A stretch of 64,000 nucleotides of DNA from Symbiodinium natans (Eukaryota; Sar; Dinophyceae; Suessiales; Symbiodiniaceae): NCBI GenBank assembly GCA_905221605.1, contig CAJNDS010001335.1, positions 1,457,938-1,521,937 on the forward strand, given 5' to 3'. Position numbers and translations under genes: made by a program. Positions within the stretch are counted from its first letter, which is position 1; the number at the start of each line of letters is the position of its first letter. Under the pieces are notes generated by a model. That model was not told the DNA's origin. It saw nothing but the letters and a program-made list of their open reading frames with translations, and did not search any database. Positions 31,143 through 41,308 of this stretch are shown piece after piece.

Positions 31143-31793
31143 GGGATGTTCCCCATCATACTGACAGTCCTTAATTTAAGAGCCTCCGGCTCAAGCCGCC
31201 GACCCCGCTGGAGCATAGTTGAGAGGTCTCAACCCCCCCCCCCCGCTCGCATGGTTCGAAGATCATCCCAGCCTGCTCGGCAGAGTTCTGTGAAACGTTT
31301 GGGGGGGGGGGGGGGTAGGGGAGCACCAGGACAAGCTCAAGCCAAAAAGACAGGTGGGTGGGGGAGGTGGGGGGTGGCGGGGTTGTTCAGGGGGGGGGGT
31401 GGGGGGGGGTGGGGGGATGGGCGGGGGGGGGGGGGGGGGGGGGTGGGGGGGGGTGGGGGGGGGTAGGGGGGGGTGGGGGGGGGGGGGTGCCGAAAACGCT
31501 GATTTTGCTGAGGGCGCCCCTACCCCCTGTGCTGACCCGCCTGTTTACGCTGTGCGGGTGGTGCGGTCCTCCACGAAAAAATTGTGCACCGACCCCCCCT
31601 ACCCCCCCCCCCTCCCCGCCGTGTTTTGGGGGGGTAAGGAGGGAAAGAGGGAGGTTTTCACCGGATCCCCTATTCAAAAACCCGAAAACCCCGAAACTAG
31701 CACCAACATATCCAAAAAGCAATACCCTAAAACCCCTAAAGGGGTAGCATAATCCCTATCCAGGACTGTCAGTGTGAGGGGGAACGTCCCAAG
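31143..31793. mobile_element. family A element split by 565-bp G-rich insert
   Basis: Left arm GGGATGTTCCCCATCATACT (31143-31175) and right arm GTGTGAGGGGGAACGTCCC (to about 31793) are the two ends of one element. Between them are sequence rich in G runs and GGGGT repeats (31299-31490) and a C-rich stretch. The Gly- or Pro-rich translations of the G-rich part are not credible proteins. Confidence 0.75.
31299..31490. repeat. G-rich low-complexity tract
   Basis: Runs of 8-20 G separated by T or A, with strong G-quadruplex potential. Accounts for the long Gly-rich and Pro-rich open frames on both strands. Confidence 0.9.
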
Positions 31794-32679
31794 TTTAGGG
31801 CTTATAGGGCTTCCTATAGGCTTGGGGTGCAAACTTCGAGGTGCGGAGTCTCAGCCGAGTTTACAGCCCTAAACCCTAAACCCTAAACCCTAAACCCTAA
31901 ACCCTAAACCCTAAGCCCTAAAACCCTAAACCCTAAACCCTACTGGCGATTCCCAGAGGGATAGCGACAGCGGATTCGACAGAGATTCTGAAAGGGAAAA
32001 GGACAGCGCTGCCTGAAAGAGGAAGCACATAAATAGATTAGGAAAAAGAGCATTGAGGAAGCCAACGCCACTAACAATGAAATCCGCTCTGTCTTTCAAT
32101 GCGACCCAAAAAGAGAGAAAGAGAGAGAGACAGAGTCCGTGGACCTTGTTTAAAAGAAATCTTTTCTTGCAGCGGGTGCCCTCACAACAGAGACTGTCAC
32201 ATCCGAACACCAAGCAGAAAGGCTTCCCTTTTTTGTTGCTGGTGTCATTTTCGGGTTTGGAGTGTAGGGCCTACACCCATAGTCTTCGAGCCTCAAACCC
32301 GAAACCCTAAACCTTAATCCCTCAACCCTAAACCCTAAACCCCAAACCCTAAACCCCAAACCCCGAGTGGCGAGCATCGAACCCGGGCCTTGGAGGAGTT
32401 CTCCACTCTCGCCACCAGCGAATCCATGAACAAAGCGAACAGGCCAACCCACGTGCAGAGGGGTGGGCGTTTAGGGTTTAGGGTTCAGGGTTTAAGGTTT
32501 AGGGTTTTGCATGGGGGGTTTACGATTACGGGTGCCCTTGTGGGGTCCTTACTTGAAGGAAAATCCTACGATTTGGGGTCTGCTTTAATTAGAGGTTCCC
32601 TTATTCTCGTAAACCCCCTTCTGTATATGTATATATTAATATGTAAATTTGCAAGAGAAATCTTGATGTATTGTTTGAC

Positions 32680-33361
32680 CACTTGCTTTGTTGGGATGTT
32701 GAGCGGTAGGCACAGAAATTCTAGAATGTATAGAATTCCTGAAATTCCTAGGATTCTCAGAATTCCAGAAATTTTCGGATTTTAGGAATTCTAGGAATTT
32801 CGGCCTTTCCCGGAATTCTTGAAATTTTGTGATCCTAGAACCTTTGAAACTTTTGAAATTGGGATTGTAGGAAGTTTAAAAATTTCTGCCTTTCCAGGAA
32901 ATTTCTGGAATGTTAAGGCATTTAGAAATTTAAGAAGTTCTCGAAATTCTAAGGCTCCCGCATTCCCGGGGGCCTAGATTCTAGGAAATCAGGAATTCTA
33001 GAAATTTGGGACCTACAGTTCAAACATCCTAATATTTGTTGATTTCTGGGGTGGCCCCCGAGCCACAGCCATTCTAGAATGTCTGAAACTCCTTAAATTC
33101 CGAACTCTCGTAAAATTCTAGAAAGTTTACTGTAGGCTTTCACGAATTCTAGGAAATTTGGGCCCGTCCCGAATTTCCGGAAAATCCGAAAATGTTGAAA
33201 TTTGAGGATTTTTAGGAATTTCTGCCTTTGCCGAAATTTCTAGAATCCATGTTGGGACTCCAGGACTTTTAGCAATTTCGGCCCTTTCTTTCCAGAAATT
33301 TCCCACAATTTAAAGCCTTAAGACTTTGAGAAATTTGAAATTAGCGAACTTCTTGAAATCT
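32680..33361. repeat. AT-rich zone of short palindromes
   Basis: Dozens of degenerate copies of GAATTCTAGGAATTTC and GAAATTCCTAGAATTC in both directions. The same words open each unit of the tandem repeat that follows, so this looks like older decayed copies of that unit's 5' part. No array of telomere type is present. Confidence 0.75.
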
Positions 33362-35716
33362 GGAGCTCCCGCATTCCCGGGAGCCCAGATTCTATAGGGC
33401 TTTAGGAATTCTACGAATTTCGGCCCTTGCCCGAAATTCCTAGAATTAACAAAATTCTAGAAAGTTTGGGATTTTAGGAATTTCGGGAAATATCCAAAAG
33501 TTTGTTGATTGCTGGGGTTGCCCCAGGGTCACAGAAATTCTTGAAGTTGTAGGATTTTGGGAGATTTTGGAATTTCGGCAGGTTGGCCACCCGCAGAAGC
33601 AAAGCAGCAGCAAAGCTTCCTGCCTGATGAGGAGCTGATTGCGGGACGGGAGGGGCTCCACTGTGGCCAGAGGTCAGTGCGTCCACCGAGCAGCCCCTGG
33701 AGCGGTGGGAGAAGAGGCTGTCGCTTGAGCTCGCAAGGCAGAATCAGGTCAATACCGAAAGACTGGCTCATGCGTCTACAGCCAGTGCCTAGATGGTTTG
33801 ATCTTCACGGAGTTCCGAGCCTAGGGCTACTTCTTCAGAAGCCTGGCCTCTACCTTTCGCATTGTGAGCATGAAGGCGCCCCACATTGTCTTTCCTGCAA
33901 GTTGAACGACAATGACTTGGTCGACAACGGCCAACGGCGATGGAAAGCATCGCCAGAAAGATGAAGACAGACCTTGAAAGATTCGCTGCTGAGGCAACTG
34001 ATAGCCTGCCACTTGCTACTGTACGACTTTTCGACGATGCTGCAGCCGAGGCGGAATCTTGTCCATCCTGTTAGGTCTTCGGGCCGGCGCAGGCGAGATT
34101 GGCGATGATTGGGCTGAATGCCTCCAAGATGTTTGGAGCTCCCGCATTCCCGGGAGCCCAGATTCTATAGGGCTTTAGGAATTCTGCGAATTTCGGCCCT
34201 TGCCCGAAATTCCTAGAATTAACAAAACTCTAGAAAGTTTGGGATTTTAGGATTTTCGGCCTTTCCCGAAATTCCTAACATTTCGAAAATCCAAAAATTT
34301 GTTGATTGCTGGGGTTGCCCCAGGGTCACAGAAATTCTTGAAGTTGTAGGATTTTCGGAGATTGTGGAATGTCGGCAGGTTGGCCACCCGCAGAAGCAAA
34401 GCAGCAGCAAAGCTTCCTGCCTGATGAGGAGCTGATTGCGGGACGGGAGGGGCTCCACCGTGGCCAGAGGTCAGTGCGTCCACCGAGCAGCCCCTGGAGC
34501 GGTGGGAGAAGAGGCTGTCGCTTGAGCTCGCAAGGCAGAATCAGGTCAATACCGAAAGACTGGCTCATGCGTCTACAGCCAGTGCCTGGATGGTTTTCCG
34601 AGCCTAGGGCTACTTCTTCAGAAGCCTGGCCTCTACCTTTCGCATTGTGAGCATGAAGGCGCCCCACATTGTCTTTCCCGCAAGTTGAACGACAATGACT
34701 TGGTCGACAACGGCCAACGGCGATGGAAAGCATCGCCAGAAAGATGAAGACAGACCTTGAAAGATTCGCTGCTGAGGCAACTGATAGCCTGCCACTTGCT
34801 ACTGTACGACTTTTCGACGATGCTGCAGCCGAGGCGGAATCTTGTCCATCCTGTTAGGTCTTCGGGCCGGCGCAGGCGAGATTGGCGATGATTGGGCTGA
34901 ATGCCTCCAAGATGTTTGGAGCTCCCGCATTCCCGGGAGCCCAGATTCTATAGGGCTTTAGGAATTCTGCGAATTTCGGCCCTTGCCCGAAATTCCTAGA
35001 ATTACCAAAATTCTAGAAAGTTTAGGGTTTCAGGAATTTCGGCCTTTCCCGAAATTCCTAACATTTCGAAAATCCAAAAATTTGTTGATTGCTGGGGTTG
35101 CCCCAGGGTCACAGAAATTCTTGAAGTTGTAGGATTTTCGGAGATTTTGGAATGTCGGCAGGTTGGCCACCCGCAGAAGCAAAGCAGCAGCAAAGCTTCC
35201 TGCCTGATGAGGAGCTGATTGCGGGACGGGAGGGGCTCCACTGTGGCCAGAGGTCAGTGCGTCCACCGAGCAGCCCCTGGAGCGGTGGGAGAAGAGGCTG
35301 TCGCTTGAGCTCGCAAGGCAGAATCAGGTCAATACCGAAAGACTGGCTCATGCGTCTACAGCCAGTGCCTGGATGTTTTTGATAATCACGGAGTTCCGAG
35401 CTTAGGGCTACTTCTCCAGAAGCCTGGCCTCTACCTTTCGCATTGTGAGCATGAAGGCGCCCCACATTGTCTTTCCTGCAAGTTGAACGACAATGACTTG
35501 GTCGACAACGGCCAACGGCGATGGAAAGCATCGCCAGAAAGATGAAGGCAGACCTTGAAAGATTCGCTGCTGAGGCAACTGATAGCCTGCCAATTGCTAC
35601 TGTACGACTTTTCGACGATGCTGCAGCCGAGGCGGAATCTTGTCCATCCTGTTAGGTCTTCGGGCCGGCGCAGGCGAGATTGGCGATGCTTGGGCTGAAT
35701 GCCTCCAAGATGTTTG
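33362..35716 (+). repeat. tandem repeat, three ~780-bp units with exon-like pieces
   Basis: Units start at 33362, 34135 and 34918 with GGAGCTCCCGCATTCCCGGG and end with CCTCCAAGATGTTT. They differ by point changes and a 13-bp gap in unit 2. Each holds the + frames ASTEQPLERWEKRLSLEL/ARQNQVNTERLAHA and MESIARKMKTDLERFAAE/ATDSLPLATVRLF, separated by stops, so they must be exons or decayed. Reverse-strand frames of 61-140 codons repeat in each unit, but their changes look unconstrained. The last unit runs into the frame at 35640. Confidence 0.8.
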
Positions 35717-36104
35717 TGAGTGCGCGGGGCCTGATCCGGGATCAGCAGACGAATGTTACGTGATAGACTCGGAGCAGGAGGAACCCTTGATCCGGGTCGG
35801 CGATTCTTTGCTTGCGCAGTTCAGCAAGGAGACGAATCATCACAAGAATAGAAAAACAAAGAAAATGCGTCGCTGTCCACTTTGTCCTTTCCACGAGCTC
35901 CAGAAGCCATCCAAAGTCCGGGAGCACATACAGAAATATCACACAGCAGCACACAGCGGTCCAAAGCTTTCGAGGGTCTGTTGCGCCCTGTCTCATCACG
36001 ACCAGATTCGAGGTGATCGCAGTGGAAACTACCTAAGAAGAAGTGCGGGGCTTTTCCGAAGCACGATAAAACCTGCGCTGTTTGTTTCTGTATGGCTTCT
36101 TTGA
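35640..36104 (+). CDS. C2H2 zinc-finger reading frame, probable exon or element gene part
   Basis: Open for 154 codons from the last tandem unit outward. The N side is acidic (ECYVIDSEQEEPLIRVGD). A basic patch (HHKNRKTKKMRR) precedes CPLCPFHELQKPSKVREH and IQKYH, a C-x2-C-x14-H-x4-H arrangement typical of a single C2H2 finger. There is no ATG at the start, so it is an exon or a truncated frame. Only this 3' part escaped triplication. It may derive from a transposon or a repeated gene family; no transposase motif is visible. Confidence 0.6.
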   Translation: MSILLGLRAGAGEIGDAWAECLQDVCECAGPDPGSADECYVIDSEQEEPLIRVGDSLLAQFSKETNHHKNRKTKKMRRCPLCPFHELQKPSKVREHIQKYHTAAHSGPKLSRVCCALSHHDQIRGDRSGNYLRRSAGLFRSTIKPALFVSVWLL

Positions 36105-36200
36105 TTTGTTGTTTCTTGATTTTTGTCTACGTTGCAACTCTTTCGTGTATTGGCCGCCCACCCCCCCCCCTCCGAATCACCCTACATGTTAAATCCAAAA

Positions 36201-36300
36201 CTTGGGATGTTCACCCTTATACTGAACAGTCCTTGTTAAGGATTAGAACAGGGGTACTATACTCCATGAAGGACTGCTAGTATACAGGGGAACTTCCCAA
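36201..36300. mobile_element. family A TIR element
   Basis: CTTGGGATGTTCACCCTTAT at the left, TATACAGGGGAACTTCCCAA at the right, with the usual CAGTCCTT/AAGGACTG inner pair. Non-coding. Confidence 0.8.
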
Positions 36301-36409
36301 CTCAAAACCATGACTTCCGGGTAATTCTGGGACGCAAGGCTATTGGCCGCGGAAGCCTAAACCTCTGGTCCTTGCTTACAAGCTAGTCTGTGCGGGGGAA
36401 CGCCCTCAA

Positions 36410-36513
36410 CCCTAAACCCTAAACCCTAAACCCTAAACCCTAAACCCTAAACCCTAAACCCTAAACCCTAAACCCTAAACCCTAAACCCTAAACCCTAAA
36501 CCCTAAACCCTAC
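36410..36513. repeat. R array
   Basis: About 14 CCCTAAA units, nearly perfect, lying between two family A elements. Confidence 0.9.
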
Positions 36514-36686
36514 ACCAAACTACCAACATCATCGCTAGCCCTGGGATGTCCATAAAATGCTTCATAAGGCTTCCGCTGCTTTGGAGGAGGGCTTTTCGGA
36601 GGGCTTTGTGTTGCCTTCCTAGATAAGCTGACTCTGACAGAGTTGGACTACTCAGGCGGGCGTAAGAAAATCTTAAACCCTATGCT

Positions 36687-36777
36687 TTGGGATGTTCCCC
36701 CTTATACTAACAGTCCTGCATAGGGATTCTAATTGGGGGTTGTATACTCCCTATGAAGGACTGTGGAACATCCCAAT
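36687..36777. mobile_element. family A element with 12-bp target duplication
   Basis: AAACCCTATGCT stands directly left (36675-36686) and again to the right (36781-36792) of the element TTGGGATGTTCCCC...GGAACATCCCAAT. The target itself is telomere-like (AAACCCTA). Confidence 0.8.
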
Positions 36778-36859
36778 TAAAAACCCTATGCTCGAGACCC
36801 ACCAACACCGCGAGCTGAGAAAAGGGTGTTCTGTTCAAGCCGAGAGGATGCACCTGACA

Positions 36860-37118
36860 CTAGGACCCAGAGTACTTGGAGGTTCATGATACTTAGGAAC
36901 CCAAGAAGATCTGTACTGATAACCCAAACATAGCCCTATTAGGGTACTTCAGGGGCTTATATGTGGGTTATAACTACACTTAGAATGGGCTACTAAGTAC
37001 CCTGAACCTCCAGGGAGGCCCTTATTCCCTGTTTCAGGGTTTGTAGGTTCCCGTAGAAGCCCTGTTAAACCCCAAAAGGGCACCCTTTCTATTCCTTGGA
37101 TACTCTTTGGTCTAGGAC
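36860..37118. mobile_element. family F element interrupted by family B
   Basis: Family F left end TAGGACCCAGAGTA is cut by a family B copy (36874-37013, CTTGGAGGTTCATGATACTT to CTGAACCTCCAGG), then resumes GGCCCTTATTCCCTG...TTTGGTCTAGGAC. B is therefore the younger insertion. Confidence 0.7.
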
Positions 37119-37251
37119 ACGGTACAAGACGTAACACGAAGCACCATGAGCCAGACAGGCTAGCCCCCCTAAACCCTAAAACCGAAGCCCTAAACCCTAA
37201 ACCCTAAACCCTAAACCCTAAACCCTAAGCCCTAATCCCCAATTCCTAGGC

Positions 37252-37346
37252 CCGAAGCCCGAAGCCCGAAGCCCGAAGCCCGAAGCCCGAAGCCCGAAGC
37301 CCGAAGCCCGAAGCCCGAAGCCCGAAGCCCGAAGCCCGAAGCCCGA
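37252..37346. repeat. CCCGAAG heptamer array
   Basis: About 13 perfect copies of CCCGAAG after a stretch of normal CCCTAAA. Differs from the telomere unit at two positions yet keeps the period of seven. Open on the reverse strand as a spurious repeat peptide. Confidence 0.95.
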
Positions 37347-37440
37347 ACGCGTCATGCTTCCTGATGTGTCGAGGAGGCTTGATCTTGCACTCCAGCGCAA
37401 GGCGAACCAGGGACACGCCAATATTCGACACCTGTCATGG
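37347..37440 (+). CDS. putative exon, LPDVSRRLDLAL segment
   Basis: Directly after the CCCGAAG array (AAG acceptor). Reads MLPDVSRRLDLALQRKAN then QGHANIRHLSWKLG, convincing helix-like sequence. The 3' end is uncertain, as no GT stands before 37480. F-type repeats follow. Confidence 0.6.
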
Positions 37441-37624
37441 AAGCTAGGGCTCTTTTTTTCAAGACTTCAGGGTTGAGGCGGGGTGTGAGGGTTTCGGGTT
37501 TCGGGTTTAGGATTTCGGATTTAGGGATTCGGGTTTAGGGTTTGTGTGGTTTTGGGGTTTAGGGTCTAGGGAGGTTCTAGGGGGATGGAAGTCTTTGCAC
37601 GAGTCAAGACTTGACTGCTCTCAG

Positions 37625-37663
37625 AGTGAGCCTCCTGGTCCAGCAAAACAAGGCCTCACCACG
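37625..37663 (+). CDS. possible exon with GC donor
   Basis: CTCTCAG to GCCTAAAC. Reads SEPPGPAKQGLTT. A GC donor is needed. Pro/Gly-rich and short. Confidence 0.4.
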
Positions 37664-37671
37664 GCCTAAAC

Positions 37672-37770
37672 CTAGGCCCCTATTGCCTTTTTTGGGGGTT
37701 AGGGCCCCTTATAATCCCCCTCAACACAAAAAGGGCACCCTTTTGTTGCCTAGGTGAATTTTGGGTCTAG
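37672..37770. mobile_element. family F element
   Basis: CTAGGCCCCTATTGCC at the left and TTTTGGGTCTAG at the right, with CCCC...AAAAAGGGCACCC inside, as in the copies at 42277, 51139 and 63123. Non-coding. Confidence 0.6.
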
Positions 37771-38289
37771 AAACGCATCAAAGCACGCACAGCATGGCAT
37801 TGCAACGAGAACCAGCGCTTATTGTGCTCTGTATACTGGGGCCAAGAGTCCGTTTTCCACCGGGCGATTTGACCCGAATCCTGCTCGCTACCGAGTCCCC
37901 CCAAAAAAGTCCTTTTGAACTCTGCCCTAAACCCGAAACCCTAAACCCTGAACCCTAAACCCTGAAGCCTAAACCCTAAACCCTAAGCTGCCGAGACTTG
38001 TGTGCGGATGTTGCCACTCGATGCCAAACCCTAAGCCATACGCTCTGAAGCCGAAACCGCTGCCAAACCCTGAAATTCCCGAAAAACCCTGAAGCCCTCA
38101 GACTCTGAAGCCAAACACTCTTAGATTCGAAGCCTGAAAGTCCCAACACTATAAAGCCCCGAACCCCAAGACCCTCAAGCCCGACTCTTAGATAAGCCCC
38201 GGAGAGAGCTTAAACCCCAAGCCCCCTGAACCCAAAACCCTAAACCCCAAACCCTAAATCCCCCTAAACCCACCCTACGCAACCCCAAG

Positions 38290-38355
38290 GTCGCATCTCG
38301 CTGCGCCGGCAGATGACCAGTGGCACAGGCGGAATGTCGCCGCAACCTGGCTGTT
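38290..38355 (+). CDS. putative exon with GTGAGT donor
   Basis: Follows CCCCAAG and ends at GTGAGT. Two frames are open: SHLAAPADDQWHRRNVAA, and RISLRRQMTSGTGGMSP. Good donor, undecided frame. Confidence 0.55.
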
Positions 38356-38399
38356 GTGAGTGCTTGAACGAGGCTTTGTGCGAAGCCAAAACATAACAG

Positions 38400-38660
38400 G
38401 GTTTAGGGTTTAGGGTGTTGTAGGGTTTAGGGGGTTTGGGGGTTTAGGGTTTTTGGGGGTTTAGGATTTAGGTTTCAGGATTTAGGCTTTAGGCTTTGGA
38501 GGCTTTAGAGGCTTTAGAGGCTTTAGAGGTTTTAGAGGCTGTAGAGGCTTTAGAGGCTTTAGAGGCTTTAGAGGCTTTAGAGGCTTTAGGGATTTAGGGG
38601 TTCAGGGTTTAGGGTGTGGAGGTTAGGGTTTAGGGTTTGGGGCTCAGGCTTTGCGGGAGT
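38400..38660. repeat. F-type array with TTTAGAGGC nonamers
   Basis: F units, then about ten copies of the nonamer TTTAGAGGC (38484-38590), then F again. Confidence 0.9.
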
Positions 38661-38729
38661 TTTTGCTTTTGTTGAGCAAGCAGGGTTTAGGTAAGCGAAC
38701 TAAACCATAGCCCTAGGCGCCCCTCGCAG

Positions 38730-38777
38730 AGCCTCTCGCGGCGCTCGTCGAGGGCGTCTCAACCTTCGAGGCGCAGC
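38730..38777 (+). CDS. putative exon
   Basis: CCTCGCAG to GTTTAGGG. With two leading bases it reads PLAALVEGVSTFEAQ; a Ser/Arg-rich frame is also open. F follows directly. Confidence 0.5.
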
Positions 38778-39801
38778 GTTTAGGGTTTAGGGTTTCGGGT
38801 TTAGGTTTTAGGGTTTAGGGCTCAGGGTTTAGGGTTTAGGGTTTAGAGTTTAGGGTTTAGGGCTTAGGGCTTGGGGCTTAGGGTTTAAGTTAGGGTTCAG
38901 GATTTCGGGTTCAGGGTTTAGGGTTTAGGATTTGGGGTTTAGGGCGTGTTTGGAGCTCTATGTTCCAGGCTGCGGAGATGAGGGGCTTAGGGTATGATTC
39001 GTCTTTCGGGGGTTTTTGGCAATTGTCAAAGGGACACAAGGAGGGACCTTCATAAGGGACCTTAGGGGAGATGTTGCTTAGGTGTATAGGAGCTATATAA
39101 GGTATACATGGGGGTTATATATGGGTTATACAAGGGTATAAGATTAAGGTTCCATTCTAGGGTTCCCTCCTTAAACCCCATAGGGTTTAGGGTTTAGGGT
39201 TTAGGGTTCAGGGTTCAGGGTTTAGGGTTGGGACGTTCCCCCTCATACTAAAATTGGGCCAGTTATACCCCTTTTGGGCTTCAGGGTTGTAAGGGCAGGC
39301 CCGGGCGGGTTCGAGGTTTGGCGTGCGGGTTTGAGGTTTAGGGTTTAGGGTGCGAGGCTTTGAGGTTGAGAGTTTGGGGTTCGATGCTGTGCGTTTAGGG
39401 CAGTTTTGGGTTTTGGGATTTGGGGTTTAGGGTTGGGGGTTTTTTGGGTGGGTGTCAGATGGGGTTTAGGGTTGGGGGTTTTCTGGGTGGGTGTCAGAGT
39501 TTAGGATGAGGTTTGAGGCTCAGTGTGAGGCTTGAGGGGGGAGGGAGGGGAGGGGAAATGGGAGGGGGTTGGGTGAGGGAGGGAGGGGCGTTCTGCCGAA
39601 AGAAGCTCGAGGCTCCAAAAGCCCTAACATAAAATGCGGTACCACACGCGCCACAGACCTACCCTTTCAGTGGAACAGTTGAAGTGGGCTTCTTTCCACT
39701 AAAGTTGCCACGCCAAGAAGGCCCACAACAGATCCCGATTTGGGGCTTTTTGGGTTTATAGATTCCCGTCTTTCCTTCAGCAAAGCATGGAACTTGCTTA
39801 A
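38778..39801. other. F arrays and GGGAG-rich tract; no firm exon
   Basis: F arrays at 38778-38950 and 39180-39228, a half element of family A (39229-39252, left arm only), a palindromic unit near 39044-39170 and a GGGAGGG tract (39535-39590). Confidence 0.5.
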
Positions 39802-39966
39802 ATGCCTAGGCGGAAGCGGGGGATCGCCTGCGGTCCCCTGTGCGCTAGGAGCCTCCGCAAGAACTACCAGAGACCTTATAACACGGTGCCTTTTTTTCGC
39901 CACAAGCTGCCGCTTCCTGGCACAGACATCAGAACCCACAGCCTCCTGGCCCTTAGGCAACACTAG
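39802..39966 (+). CDS. possible 54-codon frame starting with ATG
   Basis: Reads MPRRKRGIACGPLCARSL, RKNYQRPYNTVPFFRH and KLPLPGTDIRTHSLL to a TAG. The basic start and ordinary composition look protein-like. The other strand and another + frame are also open here, so which is used is unclear. It could be an exon rather than a whole gene. Confidence 0.4.
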   Translation: MPRRKRGIACGPLCARSLRKNYQRPYNTVPFFRHKLPLPGTDIRTHSLLALRQH

Positions 39967-40154
39967 TCGCACGTGTGAACCATGTATCGGCGATAATCTG
40001 GTGCCTGGGATTGCAATGGGGCTTGAGGGTTCAGGGTTCAGGGTTTATGGTTTACGTTTTAGGGTCTAGGGTTTAGGGTTTAGGGTTTAAGGTTTAGGGT
40101 TTAGGGTTTAGGCTCGCATTCTTGCTGTCATCAACCTGATGCCTTTCTCAACCA

Positions 40155-40266
40155 GGTCAGGGCATGCGCGTGTCCAAGGCTTCAGACACAAACCAACCCC
40201 CCGGGCGTTAAGCCAACGCCACGGAATCTGCGACAGCAGAAGCTTTCTAAGCACCTGGAGCCATGA
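40155..40266 (+). CDS. possible terminal exon
   Basis: After TCAACCAG a frame reads VRACACPRLQTQTNPPGV, KPTPRNLRQQKLSKHL and then EP before a TGA. Another frame stays open longer through a CA repeat and looks artificial. A C-terminal exon is possible. Confidence 0.4.
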
Positions 40267-40487
40267 CACAAATCTGCACACACACACACACACACATGCA
40301 CAGACGGGCCATAGTCAGCAGGGCCCGAGACTAAACCAGAGCATATTGCCATTCTGCACATCTACGCATGTGTTTTGACCGGACAGTAAATGTGGCAAGG
40401 CCGAGGTGTCAAGTTCTCTGTGAGGTGTACGGGGTTGACACTTCGGCTTTCGGGAATTCTGGGTTTAGGCATCTTCGTCACGCGCAG

Positions 40488-40536
40488 AGGTTTCTGGGGC
40501 CATCGGCAGGATGCGCCATGCCATGAACCTGCCCTT
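40488..40536 (+). CDS. putative exon with GTAAAC donor
   Basis: ACGCGCAG to GTAAAC. With two leading bases it reads VSGAIGRMRHAMNLP. A possible 35-nt intron follows (to CCCCACAG at 40571) before a very short piece and an F array. Confidence 0.55.
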
Positions 40537-40718
40537 GTAAACCTTTCCCTCCAACCATGTCTTCCCCACAGGCCTGCAGGGCTTAGGGTTTAGGGTTTAG
40601 GGTTTATAGGGTTTAGGGTTTAGGATTTAGAAGTTTAGGGTTTCGACCCTCTCTTGCTGCTTGAAGCCGCTTGAACTTTGCATACACCTATGTGGTCAAT
40701 ACGGATCAAACATACCAG

Positions 40719-40803
40719 ATACGACATGAAGGCGCTCCATCGTCCTTCTGCAATTCGCACCCCATCCTCAACACCTTCAAGATTCCCAAGCCCATCCTCT
40801 TAA
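40719..40803 (+). CDS. possible Ser/Pro-rich exon
   Basis: After CATACCAG. Reads YDMKALHRPSAIRTPSST then PSRFPSPSS to a TAA. A longer overlapping frame (40671-40895) is open too. Undecided. Confidence 0.35.
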
Positions 40804-40991
40804 TCCCTCCCTACTATGAAACGCCCCCTCCCCTACCCCCTAATATCAAATACTCCGCTCATTGTTATATTATAATGTATGGTACTTACCCCTAAACCTT
40901 AAACTCTAAACCCTAAACCCTGACCCCTACACCCTAAATATTCATCCTGCTGCCTTCCCGTTCAAGGAAGTACCCTCTGCAACTCTCCCAG

Positions 40992-41039
40992 GTCCGCCTC
41001 TCGCGCGACCTCTCGAGCCCCTTCCACGACGGAGGAGTG
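40992..41039 (+). CDS. putative exon, first of a C-terminal run
   Basis: TCTCCCAG to GTCTAAAG. Reads VRLSRDLSSPFHDGGV in phase 0, and the next exon (41142) also starts in phase 0. Confidence 0.6.
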
Positions 41040-41141
41040 GTCTAAAGCGTACTTTGGGTGTCGTTGTGTTGTTTTTTCCGCAAATCCGGAAACAAGCCCT
41101 CATGTCCTACACAACTCTAAACCCGAAACCCTAAAAAGTAG

Positions 41142-41190
41142 TACGAATTGGCGGCCAAGCCGGCGCATAGCGCTGCATGGTGCTGCTTTG
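41142..41190 (+). CDS. putative exon
   Basis: AAAGTAG to GTTTGG. Reads YELAAKPAHSAAWCCF and ends in phase 1. Intron 41040-41141 is 102 nt with R-type units. Confidence 0.6.
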
Positions 41191-41308
41191 GTTTGGCCAC
41201 CGTGAACTTACGGTCACTACAGCCATGCTTTCATTCGTGCAGGGGGTTCGCTTGCTTTCCCCAAAGCCCCCCCTTAAACCCTAAACCCGAAACCCTGACG
41301 CTTTCAAG

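Noticed and set aside
31128-31752. Gly-rich and Pro-rich frames of 111-132 codons
   Set aside because: Produced by G-run tracts; open in several frames and on both strands at once.
33446-35593. Repeated reverse-strand frames of 61-140 codons in the tandem units
   Set aside because: They recur only because the unit is triplicated, and they overlap better + frames. Kept as doubtful rather than annotated.
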